Positions 42,740 to 51,917 of a stretch of 64,000 nucleotides of DNA are shown in pieces; the first letter of the stretch is position 1; each line of letters begins with the position of its first letter. The stretch covers positions 59,003 to 123,002 of the forward strand of contig JAKEFM010000115.1 in assembly GCA_022616055.1 (NCBI GenBank), in the 5' to 3' direction. The notes below the pieces were generated by a model. That model was not told the origin of the DNA and searched no databases. It saw only the letters and a list, made by a program, of their open reading frames with translations. The DNA comes from Planctomycetota bacterium (lineage in GTDB: Bacteria; Planctomycetota; UBA1135; JAKEFM01). Both the position numbers and the translations under genes were made by a program.

Positions 42740-43399
42740 TTGGAACTCGACGCCACCCGGGCCGCTCGGGAACGGATGGTCCGGGAGCAGCTCGCCGCCC
42801 GGGGGATCAAGGACGGGCGCCTCCTCGCGATGATGCGCGTCGTCCCGCGACACCGGTTCGTGGAGGCCGGGCTCGAGGCGCGCGCCTACGAGGACGGGCC
42901 CCTCCCGATCGGCTTCGACGCCACGATCTCGCAGCCCTACGTCGTGGCGGCGATGACGGAGCTCCTGCGGCTGCGCGGCACGGAGAAGGTCCTCGAGATC
43001 GGCACCGGGTCGGGCTACCAGACGGCCGTCCTCGCCGAGCTCGCGGGCCAGGTCCTCTCCATCGAGATCGTGCCGGAGCTCCACGCGCGGGCGGCGGCGA
43101 CGCTCGACGCGCTCGGGTACCGCAACGTCCGCCTGCGCTGCGGCGACGGCGCCGCGGGCTGGCCGGAGGAGGCGCCCTTCGACGCGATCCTCGTCACGGC
43201 CGCCCCTCCCGACGTCCCCGACCCGCTCCTCGCCCAGCTCGCCGTCGGAGGGCGCCTCGTGATCCCGATCGGGAAGGACCGCCAGACCCTCCACGTCCTC
43301 GAGCGGACCCCGAAGGGGGTCCGGCGGGAGAAGTCCTTCGAGGTGCGGTTCGTGCCGCTCCTGGGGGAGAAGGGGAAGCCCGCGGCCCCCTCCACGTAG
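42740..43399 (+). CDS. pcm: Protein-L-isoaspartate O-methyltransferase
   Basis: Pcm methylates isoaspartyl residues to start their repair. The 219-aa product has [58 protein letters not shown] motif [20 protein letters not shown], and a C-terminal [21 protein letters not shown], all standard for PCMT. The TTG start 5 nt after the previous stop gives the best N-terminus; a CTG overlapping that stop (42731) and an ATG at 42776 are alternatives. Confidence 0.94.
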   Translation: MELDATRAARERMVREQLAARGIKDGRLLAMMRVVPRHRFVEAGLEARAYEDGPLPIGFDATISQPYVVAAMTELLRLRGTEKVLEIGTGSGYQTAVLAELAGQVLSIEIVPELHARAAATLDALGYRNVRLRCGDGAAGWPEEAPFDAILVTAAPPDVPDPLLAQLAVGGRLVIPIGKDRQTLHVLERTPKGVRREKSFEVRFVPLLGEKGKPAAPST

Positions 43400-43483
43400 C
43401 CGCGGACTTTCCCCCGGGCCCGTTACCTCCAGCGTCCTTCAAGGGGGAGCCCTCCCTCGACGCGAGCCGGGCGCCCCGAGCCC

Positions 43484-43834
43484 TTGAAGGCCAAGGCGCG
43501 GGAGAACCTCGACTCGGCGCTGATCCTGCTTCGGGCAGGACGATTGAACGCCAGCGCGAGCCGGCTCTACTTCGCCGTCTTCCAGGCGGAGGTCTACTCC
43601 TTGCAGCTCCGGGGGAGGAAGCCGCAGGACTTCCGGAACGCGAGGTACTGGGATCACGACACGGTCCGCGACGCCGCGCACCTGGCTCGCGGGGAGGCAG
43701 CCGACCGACTACTCTTGGAGAAGACGCGTCGCCTCCGGCTGCAGGCCGACTACGAGCGCGAACACGTACGCCGCCGGGACATCGAGCGACCGAGGCGCGA
43801 GGCATGCCGTTTCGTCATGGAAGTCACGGAGTGA
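43484..43834 (+). CDS. HEPN domain protein
   Basis: A 116-aa all-helical protein matching the HEPN domain: ARENLDSALILLRAGRLNASASRLYFAVFQAEVYSL (helices 1-2 with the conserved SRxYFAxF segment), HDTVRDAAHLARG, and the C-terminal RLQADYEREHVRRRDIERPRREACRFV that corresponds to the RxxADY region of the fold. A clear catalytic Rx4-6H RNase motif is not evident. HEPN proteins are often toxin halves paired with MNT nucleotidyltransferases, but the coupled gene here has no MNT motif. The start is TTG; no strong promoter seen. Confidence 0.75.
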   Translation: MKAKARENLDSALILLRAGRLNASASRLYFAVFQAEVYSLQLRGRKPQDFRNARYWDHDTVRDAAHLARGEAADRLLLEKTRRLRLQADYEREHVRRRDIERPRREACRFVMEVTE

Positions 43835-44163
43835 GGGACGCCCGTCTGAGGTCGCTGGCGAGGGCGATCGAGGCGAGGTATCCGGGCACGGAGATCGTGT
43901 TCGAGCCCGCCGGAATCCCCGGCGAACCCAAGATCCGCTGGTGGATGCACGTCCTCCACGTCCGACAGGACGACCTGGGACCGCTGGAAGAGTTCGCGAT
44001 CCGGCGCTCCTGGCGGCTGTATCCCCGGAGGCCCGTCCCCGTCCTCGTCGCCCCCCACGACCGGACGGTGACGCGACAATTCCTCGCCCGGATGCGGGAG
44101 GAGATCGCCGCGAGTCCTCCCGCCCGCCGCGGGACCGTCCGTCGCCGAGCCCTCCGCGCATAG
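43831..44163 (+). CDS. Unknown small protein translationally coupled to HEPN gene
   Basis: A 110-aa basic protein starting at a GTG overlapping the HEPN stop. It shows an alpha/beta pattern: LRSLARAIEARYPGTEIVFEPAG, then KIRWWMHVLHVRQDDLGPLEEFAIRRSWRLYP, then a strand VPVLVAPHDRTVTRQFLARMREEIA. There is no GS...D.D nucleotidyltransferase motif, so it is not the usual MNT antitoxin. No family recognised. The 4-nt overlap argues that it works with the HEPN protein, perhaps as its neutraliser or adaptor; that is inference. Confidence 0.6.
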   Translation: MRDARLRSLARAIEARYPGTEIVFEPAGIPGEPKIRWWMHVLHVRQDDLGPLEEFAIRRSWRLYPRRPVPVLVAPHDRTVTRQFLARMREEIAASPPARRGTVRRRALRA

Positions 44164-44199
44164 CGATGGGCGGCCGGAGGGGCTCGGCGCGACCGCGCG

Positions 44200-46170
44200 C
44201 TACGGGAAGATCACCCGCACCCGGTTCGTGAACCGGATCGGGGAGCCCGAGAGCTCGGCGGCCTGGACGTGGACCTCCTGGCCCGAGAGTCCGGGCGGGA
44301 CGGCGATGCCGAAGACCGCATCGCCGGCGGCGTCCGTGAGGAAAGGAACCGGCCCGAGGATCGACGACGGGAGGAGATCGAGGAAGTAGACCGCGCCCGG
44401 AATCGGGATCGGGACCGGCGAGGGAACGCCGAATCCACCCGCCATCGGCGCCGAGGGGATCGTCGAGGCGAACGCGAGGGAGAGCGCGAACGGGCTCGGG
44501 AGGATCGACCCGCGCGCCGAGGGTCGGACGTGGACTCCCCCCGACACGTGGGCGACGGTCTCGTCGTCCTGCCGGATGGCGACGCAGTGGAAGCCCGGGG
44601 GGAGCGGGGAGGGGAAGGTCGCCGTGACCGCGGTCGACGTCGGCGCGCCCGCGGGTGAAGAGGGGGCCTGACCCGAGACGTAGAGTCGGACCGTTCCCAT
44701 GGTCGGCAGGTCCGTCCCCGCCACCGTGACGGTCGTCGGCCCCGGGTAGAGGGCCGAGGCGGGGGCGACGGAAGCGATCGCCGCGGACACGCCTCCGACC
44801 AGGACGTGGGTCCGGGAGGCGAAGAGCGCGCTCAGGATCCGCGTCCCCTGCCCCGGAGTGAACCGCCCCTGGTCGATCGTGGTCCCGGAGAAGTTCGCCA
44901 GGGGATTCCAGCGCAGCGCGCGGTACGGGCAGGAGTCGCAGCCGAAGCAACTCCCGCACCCGTAGAGCGAATCGAGGGCCGCGAGATCCCCCGAGGGGAA
45001 AGGATCGGCCGGCGTGTCGCAGACGAGGTCCCCCGCGCTTGCGCAGTTCGGGGCGAGCGCTTGGCAGCTCCCCTGCTGCTCCACCCCGAGGGTCGTCTCG
45101 TTCGTGTGGTACAGGCCGAAATAGTGTCCGAGCTCGTGGGCGAGCGCCCGGCCCTCGGTCCAGGCGGCGGCGAGCGGCGGAGGAGACGGGGCGAGGACGA
45201 TCAGGTCGTCGGTCGTGGGGGTCGCGCCGGGAAAGGAGCAGACCCCCCCGAAGGGCCCGGAGGGACCCGTGAGGAGGCCGACGAGGTAGACGTTGACCGC
45301 GTCGGTCCGCCAGGCGAACGCGCACGGATCCCCCTCCGCCGCGACCTCGAAGCTCCCCCATCCCGTGGGGACGATGTCCATGTCGAACCAGGAGGAGGGG
45401 AGCCTGGGGTCGACGACGTCGACGATCTCGTCGAGGACGAAGGTGAGGCCGCAGGCGGCCCCGAAGAAGATGTCTTGCTCCGCGACCAGGTTCTCGACCG
45501 TCGCATCTGTCCATCGCGGGTGCACCGTCCCCGCGGGGCCGACGACGCGTTTCACGGAGACCTTCGCGACCGGCCCGCCGGCCGGGATCTCCGTGACGCG
45601 GACCCCGTCGACGGCCGGACCGCACGCGCCGACGGTCTGGCTGGCGAACTGGAGCGTCGACGTCGTCCCGGCCGCCGTGAACATCCACTCCCTCGCGTTC
45701 CACCGGGGATCGGCGAGGCTCGCCCCCGTCGTGTCGAACGCGAACGTCGCCGACTGCCCCGCCGCCGAGACCTGGACCGTCTTCACCGCCGGCCCGCAGG
45801 TCGGATCTCCCGCGAGGAAGAACGTGACGAGGTAGGTCGCTCCCGGACTCGTCGCAACGGACTGCTCCACCCCTCCGGGCGTGATCCCGTTGAGGTCGAT
45901 CGATCGTCCCCCCTCGTAGGCAGCCCAGTACGGTCCCACGTAGTCGACTGTGTCGAGCACGACCGTCCAACCCGCGACCAGGGTCGAGCCGACGGGAAGC
46001 GGCATCGTGCCCGCCACGGGAATCGCGGGTCCCGTCTCGAAGGACCCGTTCGCAGGGAGCGGAGGAGGACAGGCCGTTCCCTGGCAGGCCCTCGCGGGAG
46101 AGACCCAGCCCAGGCATGCCGCCGCGACGCCGACCGTGGTTCCTCGGACCCGACGCGACCGTCGCTCCAT
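44200..46170 (-). CDS. Secreted pappalysin/M43-like metalloprotease with DUF642-type and TIG-like domains
   Basis: A 656-aa exported protein with a signal peptide (GTTVGVAAACLGWVSPARAC). Residues about 40-195 resemble a DUF642/choice-of-anchor domain (NGSFETGP, GRSIDLNG, VEQSVATSPGATYLVTFFLAGD). Residues about 205-450 form a metalloprotease domain with HELGHYFGLYH, the HExxHxxGxxH zinc motif of M43, preceded by VNVYLVGLL and followed by a Cys-rich segment (CGSCFGCDSC). The usual Met-turn methionine is not seen where expected (NPLANFSGTTIDQGRFTPGQGTRI). A TIG-like domain and a C-terminal module (GIAVPPGLSGQEVHVQAAEL) follow. GAGGTG lies before the ATG. Confidence 0.83.
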   Translation of the reverse strand: MERRSRRVRGTTVGVAAACLGWVSPARACQGTACPPPLPANGSFETGPAIPVAGTMPLPVGSTLVAGWTVVLDTVDYVGPYWAAYEGGRSIDLNGITPGGVEQSVATSPGATYLVTFFLAGDPTCGPAVKTVQVSAAGQSATFAFDTTGASLADPRWNAREWMFTAAGTTSTLQFASQTVGACGPAVDGVRVTEIPAGGPVAKVSVKRVVGPAGTVHPRWTDATVENLVAEQDIFFGAACGLTFVLDEIVDVVDPRLPSSWFDMDIVPTGWGSFEVAAEGDPCAFAWRTDAVNVYLVGLLTGPSGPFGGVCSFPGATPTTDDLIVLAPSPPPLAAAWTEGRALAHELGHYFGLYHTNETTLGVEQQGSCQALAPNCASAGDLVCDTPADPFPSGDLAALDSLYGCGSCFGCDSCPYRALRWNPLANFSGTTIDQGRFTPGQGTRILSALFASRTHVLVGGVSAAIASVAPASALYPGPTTVTVAGTDLPTMGTVRLYVSGQAPSSPAGAPTSTAVTATFPSPLPPGFHCVAIRQDDETVAHVSGGVHVRPSARGSILPSPFALSLAFASTIPSAPMAGGFGVPSPVPIPIPGAVYFLDLLPSSILGPVPFLTDAAGDAVFGIAVPPGLSGQEVHVQAAELSGSPIRFTNRVRVIFP

Positions 46171-46291
46171 GGGACACCTCGCGCGTACCGCTGTTCGAAG
46201 GGCGCCTCCGGACGGTAGGCGCGCGCTCGAAGGCGGTCAATCGAGAGGGGAGGGACATGAGCGATCGCGAGGTCCCGCGACTCGACCGTCG

Positions 46292-47842
46292 CTACTCCCA
46301 CTCGATCGTCGCAGGGGGCTTGCTCGAGACGTCGAGGACGACGCGGTTGACGCCCCGGACCTCGTTGATGATCCGGTTCGAGATCCGGCCGAGGAGGTCG
46401 CGGGAGAGATAGACCCAGTCCGCGGTCATCCCGTCCTCGCTCGCGACGACCCGGAGCGCGATCACGTTCTCGTAGGTCCGGGCGTCCCCCATCACCCCGA
46501 CGGTGGAGACCGGGAGGAGGATCGCGAAGTACTGCCAGAGGCCGTCGTGGGCCCGCGCGCGCTCGATCTCCTCGACGACGATCGCGTCGGCCTCGCGGAG
46601 GACCTGGAGGCGCTCCTCCGTGACGGACCCGAGGAGGCGGACGGCGAGACCGGGGCCCGGGAAGGGCTGGCGGGCGACGATCGACTCGGGGAGGCCGAGC
46701 GCCCGGCCGATCTCCCGGACCTCGTCCTTGAAGAGGAGGCGCAGGGGCTCGACGAGGGTGAAGGGCATGTCGGGCGGGAGGCCCCCGACGTTGTGGTGGC
46801 TCTTGATCATCGACGTGGCCCCCCCCCACGCCGAGACCGACTCGATCACGTCGGGGTAGAGCGTCCCCTGGCCGAGGAACTTGGCTCTCGGGAAGCGCGA
46901 GGTCGCGTCCCGGAAGGCGGCGACGAACTCGGCGCCGATGCGCTTGCGCTTCTCCTCCGGATCGACGACGTCGCGGAGTCGGTCGAGGAAGCGCGCGCGC
47001 GCGTCGAGGACGGTGAGGTCGAGGTGGAAGCTGGAGCGGAAGGTCCGCTCGACCTCCTCCCGCTCCCCCTTCCGCAGGAGCCCGTTGTCGACGAAGACCG
47101 CGTGGAGGCGAGGCCCGATCGCGCGGTGGATCAGGAGCGAGGCGACGGCGGAGTCGACGCCTCCGGAGAGGCCCATGACGACCTCGCCGTCGCCGACCTT
47201 CGCCCGGACCTCCTCGATCGCCTGCTCGATCACGGACGCGGCGGTCCAGTCGCCGGCGAGGCCGCAGACCCGGAAGAGGAAGTTGCGGAAGACGTCCCGA
47301 CCCCGCTCCGTGTGCGTCACTTCCGGGTGGAAGAGGACGCCGAAGAGCCGGCCCGTCCCGTCGACGACGGCGGCGTGGGCGCAGTTCCCCGAGCGGGCGA
47401 AGGTCCGGAACCCCTCGGGAAGCCGCTCCACCCGGTCGCCGTGGCTCATCCAGACGACGCTGCTCGCTGGGATCCCCTCGAGGAGGGGAGAGGGCCCGGT
47501 CACGTCGAGGGGAGACCGACCGAACTCCCGGGCCGTCCCGGGGACCACCTTCCCGCCGAGGGCCCCCGTCAGCCACTGCATCCCGTAGCAGATGCCGAGG
47601 ATCGGGACCCGCAGGCCGAGGACCGAGTCGCGGTCGAGGGAAGGGGCGCCGGACTCGTAGACGCTCGCCGGACCCCCCGAGAGGATCACCCCCTTCGGCC
47701 GGAGGCGGGAGGCCGCCTCCGCGAAACGGGCCGGCGGGTGGATCTCGCAGTAGACGCGCGCCTCGCGGACGCGCCGGGCGATCAGCTGGGCGGTCTGGGA
47801 GCCGAAGTCGACGACGAGGACCGCCTCGTGGGGCGCGCTCAC
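46292..47842 (-). CDS. guaA: GMP synthase (glutamine-hydrolysing)
   Basis: GuaA aminates XMP to GMP. The 516-aa protein has an N-terminal class I glutaminase (VLVVDFGSQTAQLIARRVRE, SGGPASVY, nucleophile Cys in GICYGMQWLTG near residue 85, HPEVTHTERG). The ATP-pyrophosphatase domain has the P-loop VMGLSGGVDSAVASLL, QGTLYPDVIES and HHNVGGLP. The C-terminal dimerisation domain ends VLDVSSKPPATIEWE. Its start overlaps the guaB stop, forming a guaBA operon. Confidence 0.98.
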   Translation of the reverse strand: MSAPHEAVLVVDFGSQTAQLIARRVREARVYCEIHPPARFAEAASRLRPKGVILSGGPASVYESGAPSLDRDSVLGLRVPILGICYGMQWLTGALGGKVVPGTAREFGRSPLDVTGPSPLLEGIPASSVVWMSHGDRVERLPEGFRTFARSGNCAHAAVVDGTGRLFGVLFHPEVTHTERGRDVFRNFLFRVCGLAGDWTAASVIEQAIEEVRAKVGDGEVVMGLSGGVDSAVASLLIHRAIGPRLHAVFVDNGLLRKGEREEVERTFRSSFHLDLTVLDARARFLDRLRDVVDPEEKRKRIGAEFVAAFRDATSRFPRAKFLGQGTLYPDVIESVSAWGGATSMIKSHHNVGGLPPDMPFTLVEPLRLLFKDEVREIGRALGLPESIVARQPFPGPGLAVRLLGSVTEERLQVLREADAIVVEEIERARAHDGLWQYFAILLPVSTVGVMGDARTYENVIALRVVASEDGMTADWVYLSRDLLGRISNRIINEVRGVNRVVLDVSSKPPATIEWE

Positions 47843-49305
47843 TCCGCGACCCAGTAGTTCGCCGCCTCCCTCGTGATCGTCACGTCGTGGGGGTGGCTCT
47901 CGCGGGCCCCGGCCGGCGTCACGCGGATGAACCGCCCCTTCTCCTGGAGCTCGCCGACCGTCCGGGCGCCGAGGTAGCCCATCCCGGCGCAGACGCCGCC
48001 GACGAGCTGGTGGAGGAAGGCGGAGAGCGGGCCCTTGTAAGGGACCATCCCCTCGATCCCCTCGGGGACGAGCTTCGAGGCCTCCCGCACCCCGCCCTGG
48101 CCGTAGCGCTCTCTCCCCCCCTCGACCATGGCGCCGAGGGAGCCCATCCCCCGGACCGCCTTGAACGCCCTCCCGCGATGGAGGAACTGCTCCCCGGGGC
48201 TCTCCTCCACGCCGGCGAAGAGGGATCCGATCATCGCGCAGGAGGCGCCCGCCGCGAGCGCCTTCACGACGTCGCCCGACAGCCGGATCCCGCCGTCGGC
48301 GATGACCGGCACGCCGGAGGCGGCCTTCGCGCAGGCGAAGATCGCCGAGAGCTGGGGCACGCCGACCCCCGCGACGACCCGCGTCGTGCAGATGGAGCCG
48401 GGACCGATCCCGACCTTGATGCCGTCGGCGCCCGCCTCGAGGAGCTCGCGCGTCGCCTCGGCCGTCGCGACGTTCCCGGCGACGACGTCGACGTCGTGGG
48501 CCTTCTTGATGCGCCGCACCGTCGAGATCACCCCCTCGGAGTGGCCGTGCGCCGTGTCGACGACGAGGACGTCGGCCCCCGCGCGGATCAGCCCCTCGAC
48601 CCTCTCCTCGTCGCCGACCCCGACGGCCGCCCCGACGCGGAGGCGGCCCCGGGAGTCGACGGCGGCGCGCGGGAAGCGCTCGAGCCGGTCGAGGTCCCGG
48701 ATCGTGATCAGGCCGCGCACGTGCCGGTCGCGGTCGACGAGGATCAGCTTCTCGACCTTGCTCCGGCGCAGGATCTCGCGGGCCTGGTCCAGGGTCGTCT
48801 CGGGCGGGGCGGTGACGAGGTTCTCCTTCGTCATCACCTCGCGGACCGGGATCTCCGGGCCCCCGTGGAACCGCAGGTCCCGCTTCGTCAGGATCCCCGA
48901 CAGCCGTCCCTCGCGGACGACCGGGAGGCCCGAGATGTTGTTCTCCCGCATGATCTCGAGGGCCTCGCCGACCTTCGCGTCCTCGCGCAGCGTGATCGGG
49001 TCCTGGATCACCCCGTTCGCCGATCGCTTGACGAGGTCGACCTGGCGGACCTGCGCGGCGGGCGGGAGGTTGCGGTGGATCACGCCGATCCCCCCCTCGA
49101 GGGCGAGCGCGATCGCGAGCCTCGCTTCCGTCACGGTGTCCATGGCGGCCGAGGAGATCGGGATCCGCAGGGGGACGCGGCGGGAGAACCGGCCCGAGGG
49201 ATCGGCGTCCTTCGGGAGGATCGAGGAGCGGGCGGGGAGGAGGAGGACGTCGTCGAAGGTGATCGACTCCCCGACGACCTTCTCGGAAACGAAGTCCCCT
49301 GACAT
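47839..49305 (-). CDS. guaB: IMP dehydrogenase
   Basis: GuaB oxidises IMP to XMP, the committed step to guanine nucleotides. The 488-aa product has TFDDVLLLPARSSILP at the start, SSAAMDTVTEARLAIALALEGGIGVIHRN, two CBS domains (about residues 95-205), GIGPGSICTTRVVAGVGVPQ with the catalytic Cys, and GGIRLSGDVVKALAAGASCAMIGSLFAG. A TACAAT box 7 nt upstream of the ATG suggests a leaderless mRNA, and a perfect dyad overlaps that box, so a repressor may act here. guaA follows with a 4-nt overlap. Confidence 0.98.
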   Translation of the reverse strand: MSGDFVSEKVVGESITFDDVLLLPARSSILPKDADPSGRFSRRVPLRIPISSAAMDTVTEARLAIALALEGGIGVIHRNLPPAAQVRQVDLVKRSANGVIQDPITLREDAKVGEALEIMRENNISGLPVVREGRLSGILTKRDLRFHGGPEIPVREVMTKENLVTAPPETTLDQAREILRRSKVEKLILVDRDRHVRGLITIRDLDRLERFPRAAVDSRGRLRVGAAVGVGDEERVEGLIRAGADVLVVDTAHGHSEGVISTVRRIKKAHDVDVVAGNVATAEATRELLEAGADGIKVGIGPGSICTTRVVAGVGVPQLSAIFACAKAASGVPVIADGGIRLSGDVVKALAAGASCAMIGSLFAGVEESPGEQFLHRGRAFKAVRGMGSLGAMVEGGRERYGQGGVREASKLVPEGIEGMVPYKGPLSAFLHQLVGGVCAGMGYLGARTVGELQEKGRFIRVTPAGARESHPHDVTITREAANYWVAE

Positions 49306-49311
49306 GGCGCG

Positions 49312-49333
49312 ATTGTAGGGAGTCGCTCCCTAC
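49312..49333 (-). promoter_or_regulatory. Candidate guaBA promoter with overlapping perfect dyad (possible operator or terminator hairpin)
   Basis: TACAAT (49312-49317, minus) places the transcript start at about the guaB ATG (49305). Overlapping it is an 8+3+8 inverted repeat GTAGGGAG-TCG-CTCCCTAC (49315-49333) that also contains the TAG stop of the upstream BatA-like gene. It could be a repressor operator or a hairpin ending the upstream message; no U-run follows. Confidence 0.45.
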
Positions 49334-51054
49334 GGAGAAAGCGCCTCGAGCGCGCGGGCGGCGGACGCCGCGAGGAACCGCGCGGCGATCCCGGCGAGGG
49401 CGATCCCGAGGAGGATCCTCGCCGGATCGGTCGCGACTCCCGGCCCGTCGGCGACGGCCCCCTCCCAGCCGGCGGGGAGGAGCGTCGGGAGATCGGACTC
49501 CGCGGGGTCGAGGAAGTTGGCGTAGCCTCCGGAGGCGAGCGGGCCGGCTCTCGATCGGATCTCCGCCCCGCCCCAGGCGCCGACCGGGATCCCCGGCGGC
49601 GGGGCCCCCGTCCGTCGAAGCGGCGGCCGCGGGCTCGACGCCAGGGACTCGAACGCGCGCCGCGCGAAGACGGGGAAGGCGGGGAGGAGGGAGAGGTTGG
49701 AGTCCTCGAGGGAGAAGGTCGATCCCACGATCCGCGTCCCGCCGAGTGCCACCTCATAAAGGAGGGGACCCGCCGTCGACGCCGCGAGCGTCCGGGCGCC
49801 GGGGGGCGCGGGAAAGGTTCCGGCGACGAGCAGGGCGTCGAGGGGGAGTCCCGCGAGGAGGGACGGAGAGGCGTCCGGTCCGGCCCCCGGAGGTGCTCCC
49901 GTCGCGGTCCCGCCAAGACGCGTCCCGAGGAGGAGCCACGCCCCCGGAGCGGCCTCGAGGATCTCGTCCCCGGCGATCGTGAGACAGGGAGGTTCCCCGG
50001 GCTTCTCGCCGCGCTCGACGAGGGGGAGCCCCGCCTCCTCGGCGAGGAGGGTTCCGAGGGCGTGGAGCGCCGGATGCCGTGCGGCGCCCGGCGTGAGGGC
50101 GACCGGCCCGGCGGGCGGCGGCGCGACGCCCGCGCCGACCTCGTCGTCGAGGGGGAAGCCGTCCCCGGGTTCGAGGCGGAGGCGGAGGATCCCTCCGCGC
50201 CGCCGGGGGAAGCGCACCTCCCCCTCCGAGGTCGCGCGGGGCGCGAGTCGGAGGTCGGTCGATCCGACGCTCTCCTCCCCGAGGAGGGCCTCGGCGCGCA
50301 GCGCCCGCGCCGAGTCCGCCGCGTTGCGGACGGCGAAGCGCGCGAGGACCTCCGGCCGCAGTCCGTCGTCCTCCAGCTCGAAGCCGGTAAAAGCCGCGTT
50401 CGGGCAGGGCTCGTCGAGGACGAACCGCGCGGCCCAGCCTTCGGCCCCGCGCGCGTCGGCGCCCCCGTCCGTGAAGAGGATCGGGAGGAACCCCCGCCGG
50501 TTCGCCTCGGCGAGGGAGAGGGAGGGTCTTCCCGCCGCCTCCTCCGGTTCCGCCCGGGAGAGGGCCCCGAGCGTCTCCCGTCGATCGAGGCTCTCCTCCC
50601 CGATCCAGAGCGGATCGATGCCCGAGGCGACCACCGCGAAACGGTCGGCCGCCGGACGCCGCTCGACCCAGCGCGTCGCTTCGGCCTTCAGTCGCTCGAG
50701 TCGCGAGACTCCCCCCTCTCCTCTCGCGCGGGTGGAGGCCGAGACGTCGAGGACGAGGGCGTAGCGGCCCCCTCCCCGGTCGACGACCCGCGCTCCGGCC
50801 GCCGCGAGGACGACGGCGAGGAAGGCGAGGCCCGCCGCGGCGGCCCCGGCGCGGCGGAGGAGGAGGGCGGCTTTCTCCCAGGGTCCCGCCTCGGCCCGGG
50901 CGCGCTTCCAGAGCTCGAAGTGGCGAACGAACCGGGGAGCGCGCCGCTCGAGGGCTCGCGCGACGCCGAGGGCGAGGGGGAGCGCCGGGAGGAGGAAGAG
51001 GAGGAGCGGCTCCTCGAACCGGATCGAGGCGCCGAGCAGGTCGAGGCCCCTCAC
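49330..51054 (-). CDS. BatA-like VWA-domain membrane protein
   Basis: A 574-aa protein. The N-terminus resembles the aerotolerance BatA domain: two membrane helices around a basic loop (FEEPLLLFLLPALPLALGVA; AAAAGLAFLAVVLAAAGARV). A von Willebrand A-like domain follows, with YALVLDVSASTRARGEGGVSRL (MIDAS DxSxS) and FLPILFTDGGAD. A long beta-rich extracytoplasmic part and a C-terminal helix (DPARILLGIALAGIAARFLAA) complete it. Encoded with a DUF58 gene in the order typical of MoxR-associated operons, though no MoxR ATPase is present. GTG start overlapping the DUF58 stop. Confidence 0.8.
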   Translation of the reverse strand: MRGLDLLGASIRFEEPLLLFLLPALPLALGVARALERRAPRFVRHFELWKRARAEAGPWEKAALLLRRAGAAAAGLAFLAVVLAAAGARVVDRGGGRYALVLDVSASTRARGEGGVSRLERLKAEATRWVERRPAADRFAVVASGIDPLWIGEESLDRRETLGALSRAEPEEAAGRPSLSLAEANRRGFLPILFTDGGADARGAEGWAARFVLDEPCPNAAFTGFELEDDGLRPEVLARFAVRNAADSARALRAEALLGEESVGSTDLRLAPRATSEGEVRFPRRRGGILRLRLEPGDGFPLDDEVGAGVAPPPAGPVALTPGAARHPALHALGTLLAEEAGLPLVERGEKPGEPPCLTIAGDEILEAAPGAWLLLGTRLGGTATGAPPGAGPDASPSLLAGLPLDALLVAGTFPAPPGARTLAASTAGPLLYEVALGGTRIVGSTFSLEDSNLSLLPAFPVFARRAFESLASSPRPPLRRTGAPPPGIPVGAWGGAEIRSRAGPLASGGYANFLDPAESDLPTLLPAGWEGAVADGPGVATDPARILLGIALAGIAARFLAASAARALEALSP

Positions 51055-51917
51055 CGCCGGCGGCGGCGCCCCGCCCGATCGAGGAGGGCGAGGACGGCCG
51101 CCTCGAAGGGCTCCTCCACGAACGCCCGGGCGAAGGAGGCCCCCCGCCGCCGCGCCACCGCCTCGACCTCCTCCGCGCGGAACCTCGCGAGTCTCCGGTA
51201 CCGGCCCAGGAACGCCGCCCCCTTCGGGATCGAGAGGATCCTCCCCCCCTCCGGGTCGGCCACGCGGAGGTTCTCCTCCCCCCGCGGGTCGAGGTCCTCG
51301 AGGGAGAGGACCTGGACGCAGAGGGTCCTCCCCCGCGGCAGGAAGGCGAGAGTCCGGTCCACCTCCTCCGGCGGCTCCCCGTCGGTGACGAGGAGGCCGT
51401 GTTCCGGGCGCAAACCCTCGAGCCGGCGCGCCGCCGACGGGAGGCCTCCTCCTCGGAGCGGCCCGGTCGCCGAGAGGCTGCGGAGGAGGCCCTCGACGCC
51501 GGAGGGCCCCCGCCGGATCTCGAAGCGCCCGTCCGTGACCGCGAGGCCGACCACGCCCCCGGGGCGCTCGAGGACCAGGTAGCCGAGGGCCGCGGAGATG
51601 CGGACGGCGAGGTCGAGGACCCCCCCCACTCCCATCGACGGGGAAGCGTCGAGGACGATCCCCAGGGACCCGGTCTCCTCCGACTCGAAGACCTTGATGA
51701 ACGGTTCTCCCAGGCGCGCGAGGACGTTCCAGTCGATCGCGCGCGGCTCGTCCCCCGGCGTGTAGCGCCGGTGCTCGCGGAAGGAGGACCCGCCCCGGGG
51801 AAGCGTGCCCCTCCCGCCCGGGCGGCTCCCCCGCGCGAAGTCCCCCTTCGCGCGCCGGGCGATCCGCGCGAGGAGCGCGAGGAACGACGGGTCGAGGAGT
51901 TCGGCGACCGGTATCAC
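51051..51917 (-). CDS. DUF58 domain protein
   Basis: A 288-aa DUF58 protein with the family signature: GTLPRGGSSFREHRRYTPGDEPRAIDWNVLARLGEPFIKVFESEETGSLGIVLDASPSMG, where DASPS resembles a MIDAS site. The rest continues as a VWA-like fold (GLLVTDGEPPEEVDRTLAFL) with an Arg-rich end. Family members usually sit between a MoxR AAA+ chaperone and Bat-type VWA proteins. It overlaps both neighbours by 4 nt. Confidence 0.9.
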   Translation of the reverse strand: MIPVAELLDPSFLALLARIARRAKGDFARGSRPGGRGTLPRGGSSFREHRRYTPGDEPRAIDWNVLARLGEPFIKVFESEETGSLGIVLDASPSMGVGGVLDLAVRISAALGYLVLERPGGVVGLAVTDGRFEIRRGPSGVEGLLRSLSATGPLRGGGLPSAARRLEGLRPEHGLLVTDGEPPEEVDRTLAFLPRGRTLCVQVLSLEDLDPRGEENLRVADPEGGRILSIPKGAAFLGRYRRLARFRAEEVEAVARRRGASFARAFVEEPFEAAVLALLDRAGRRRRR

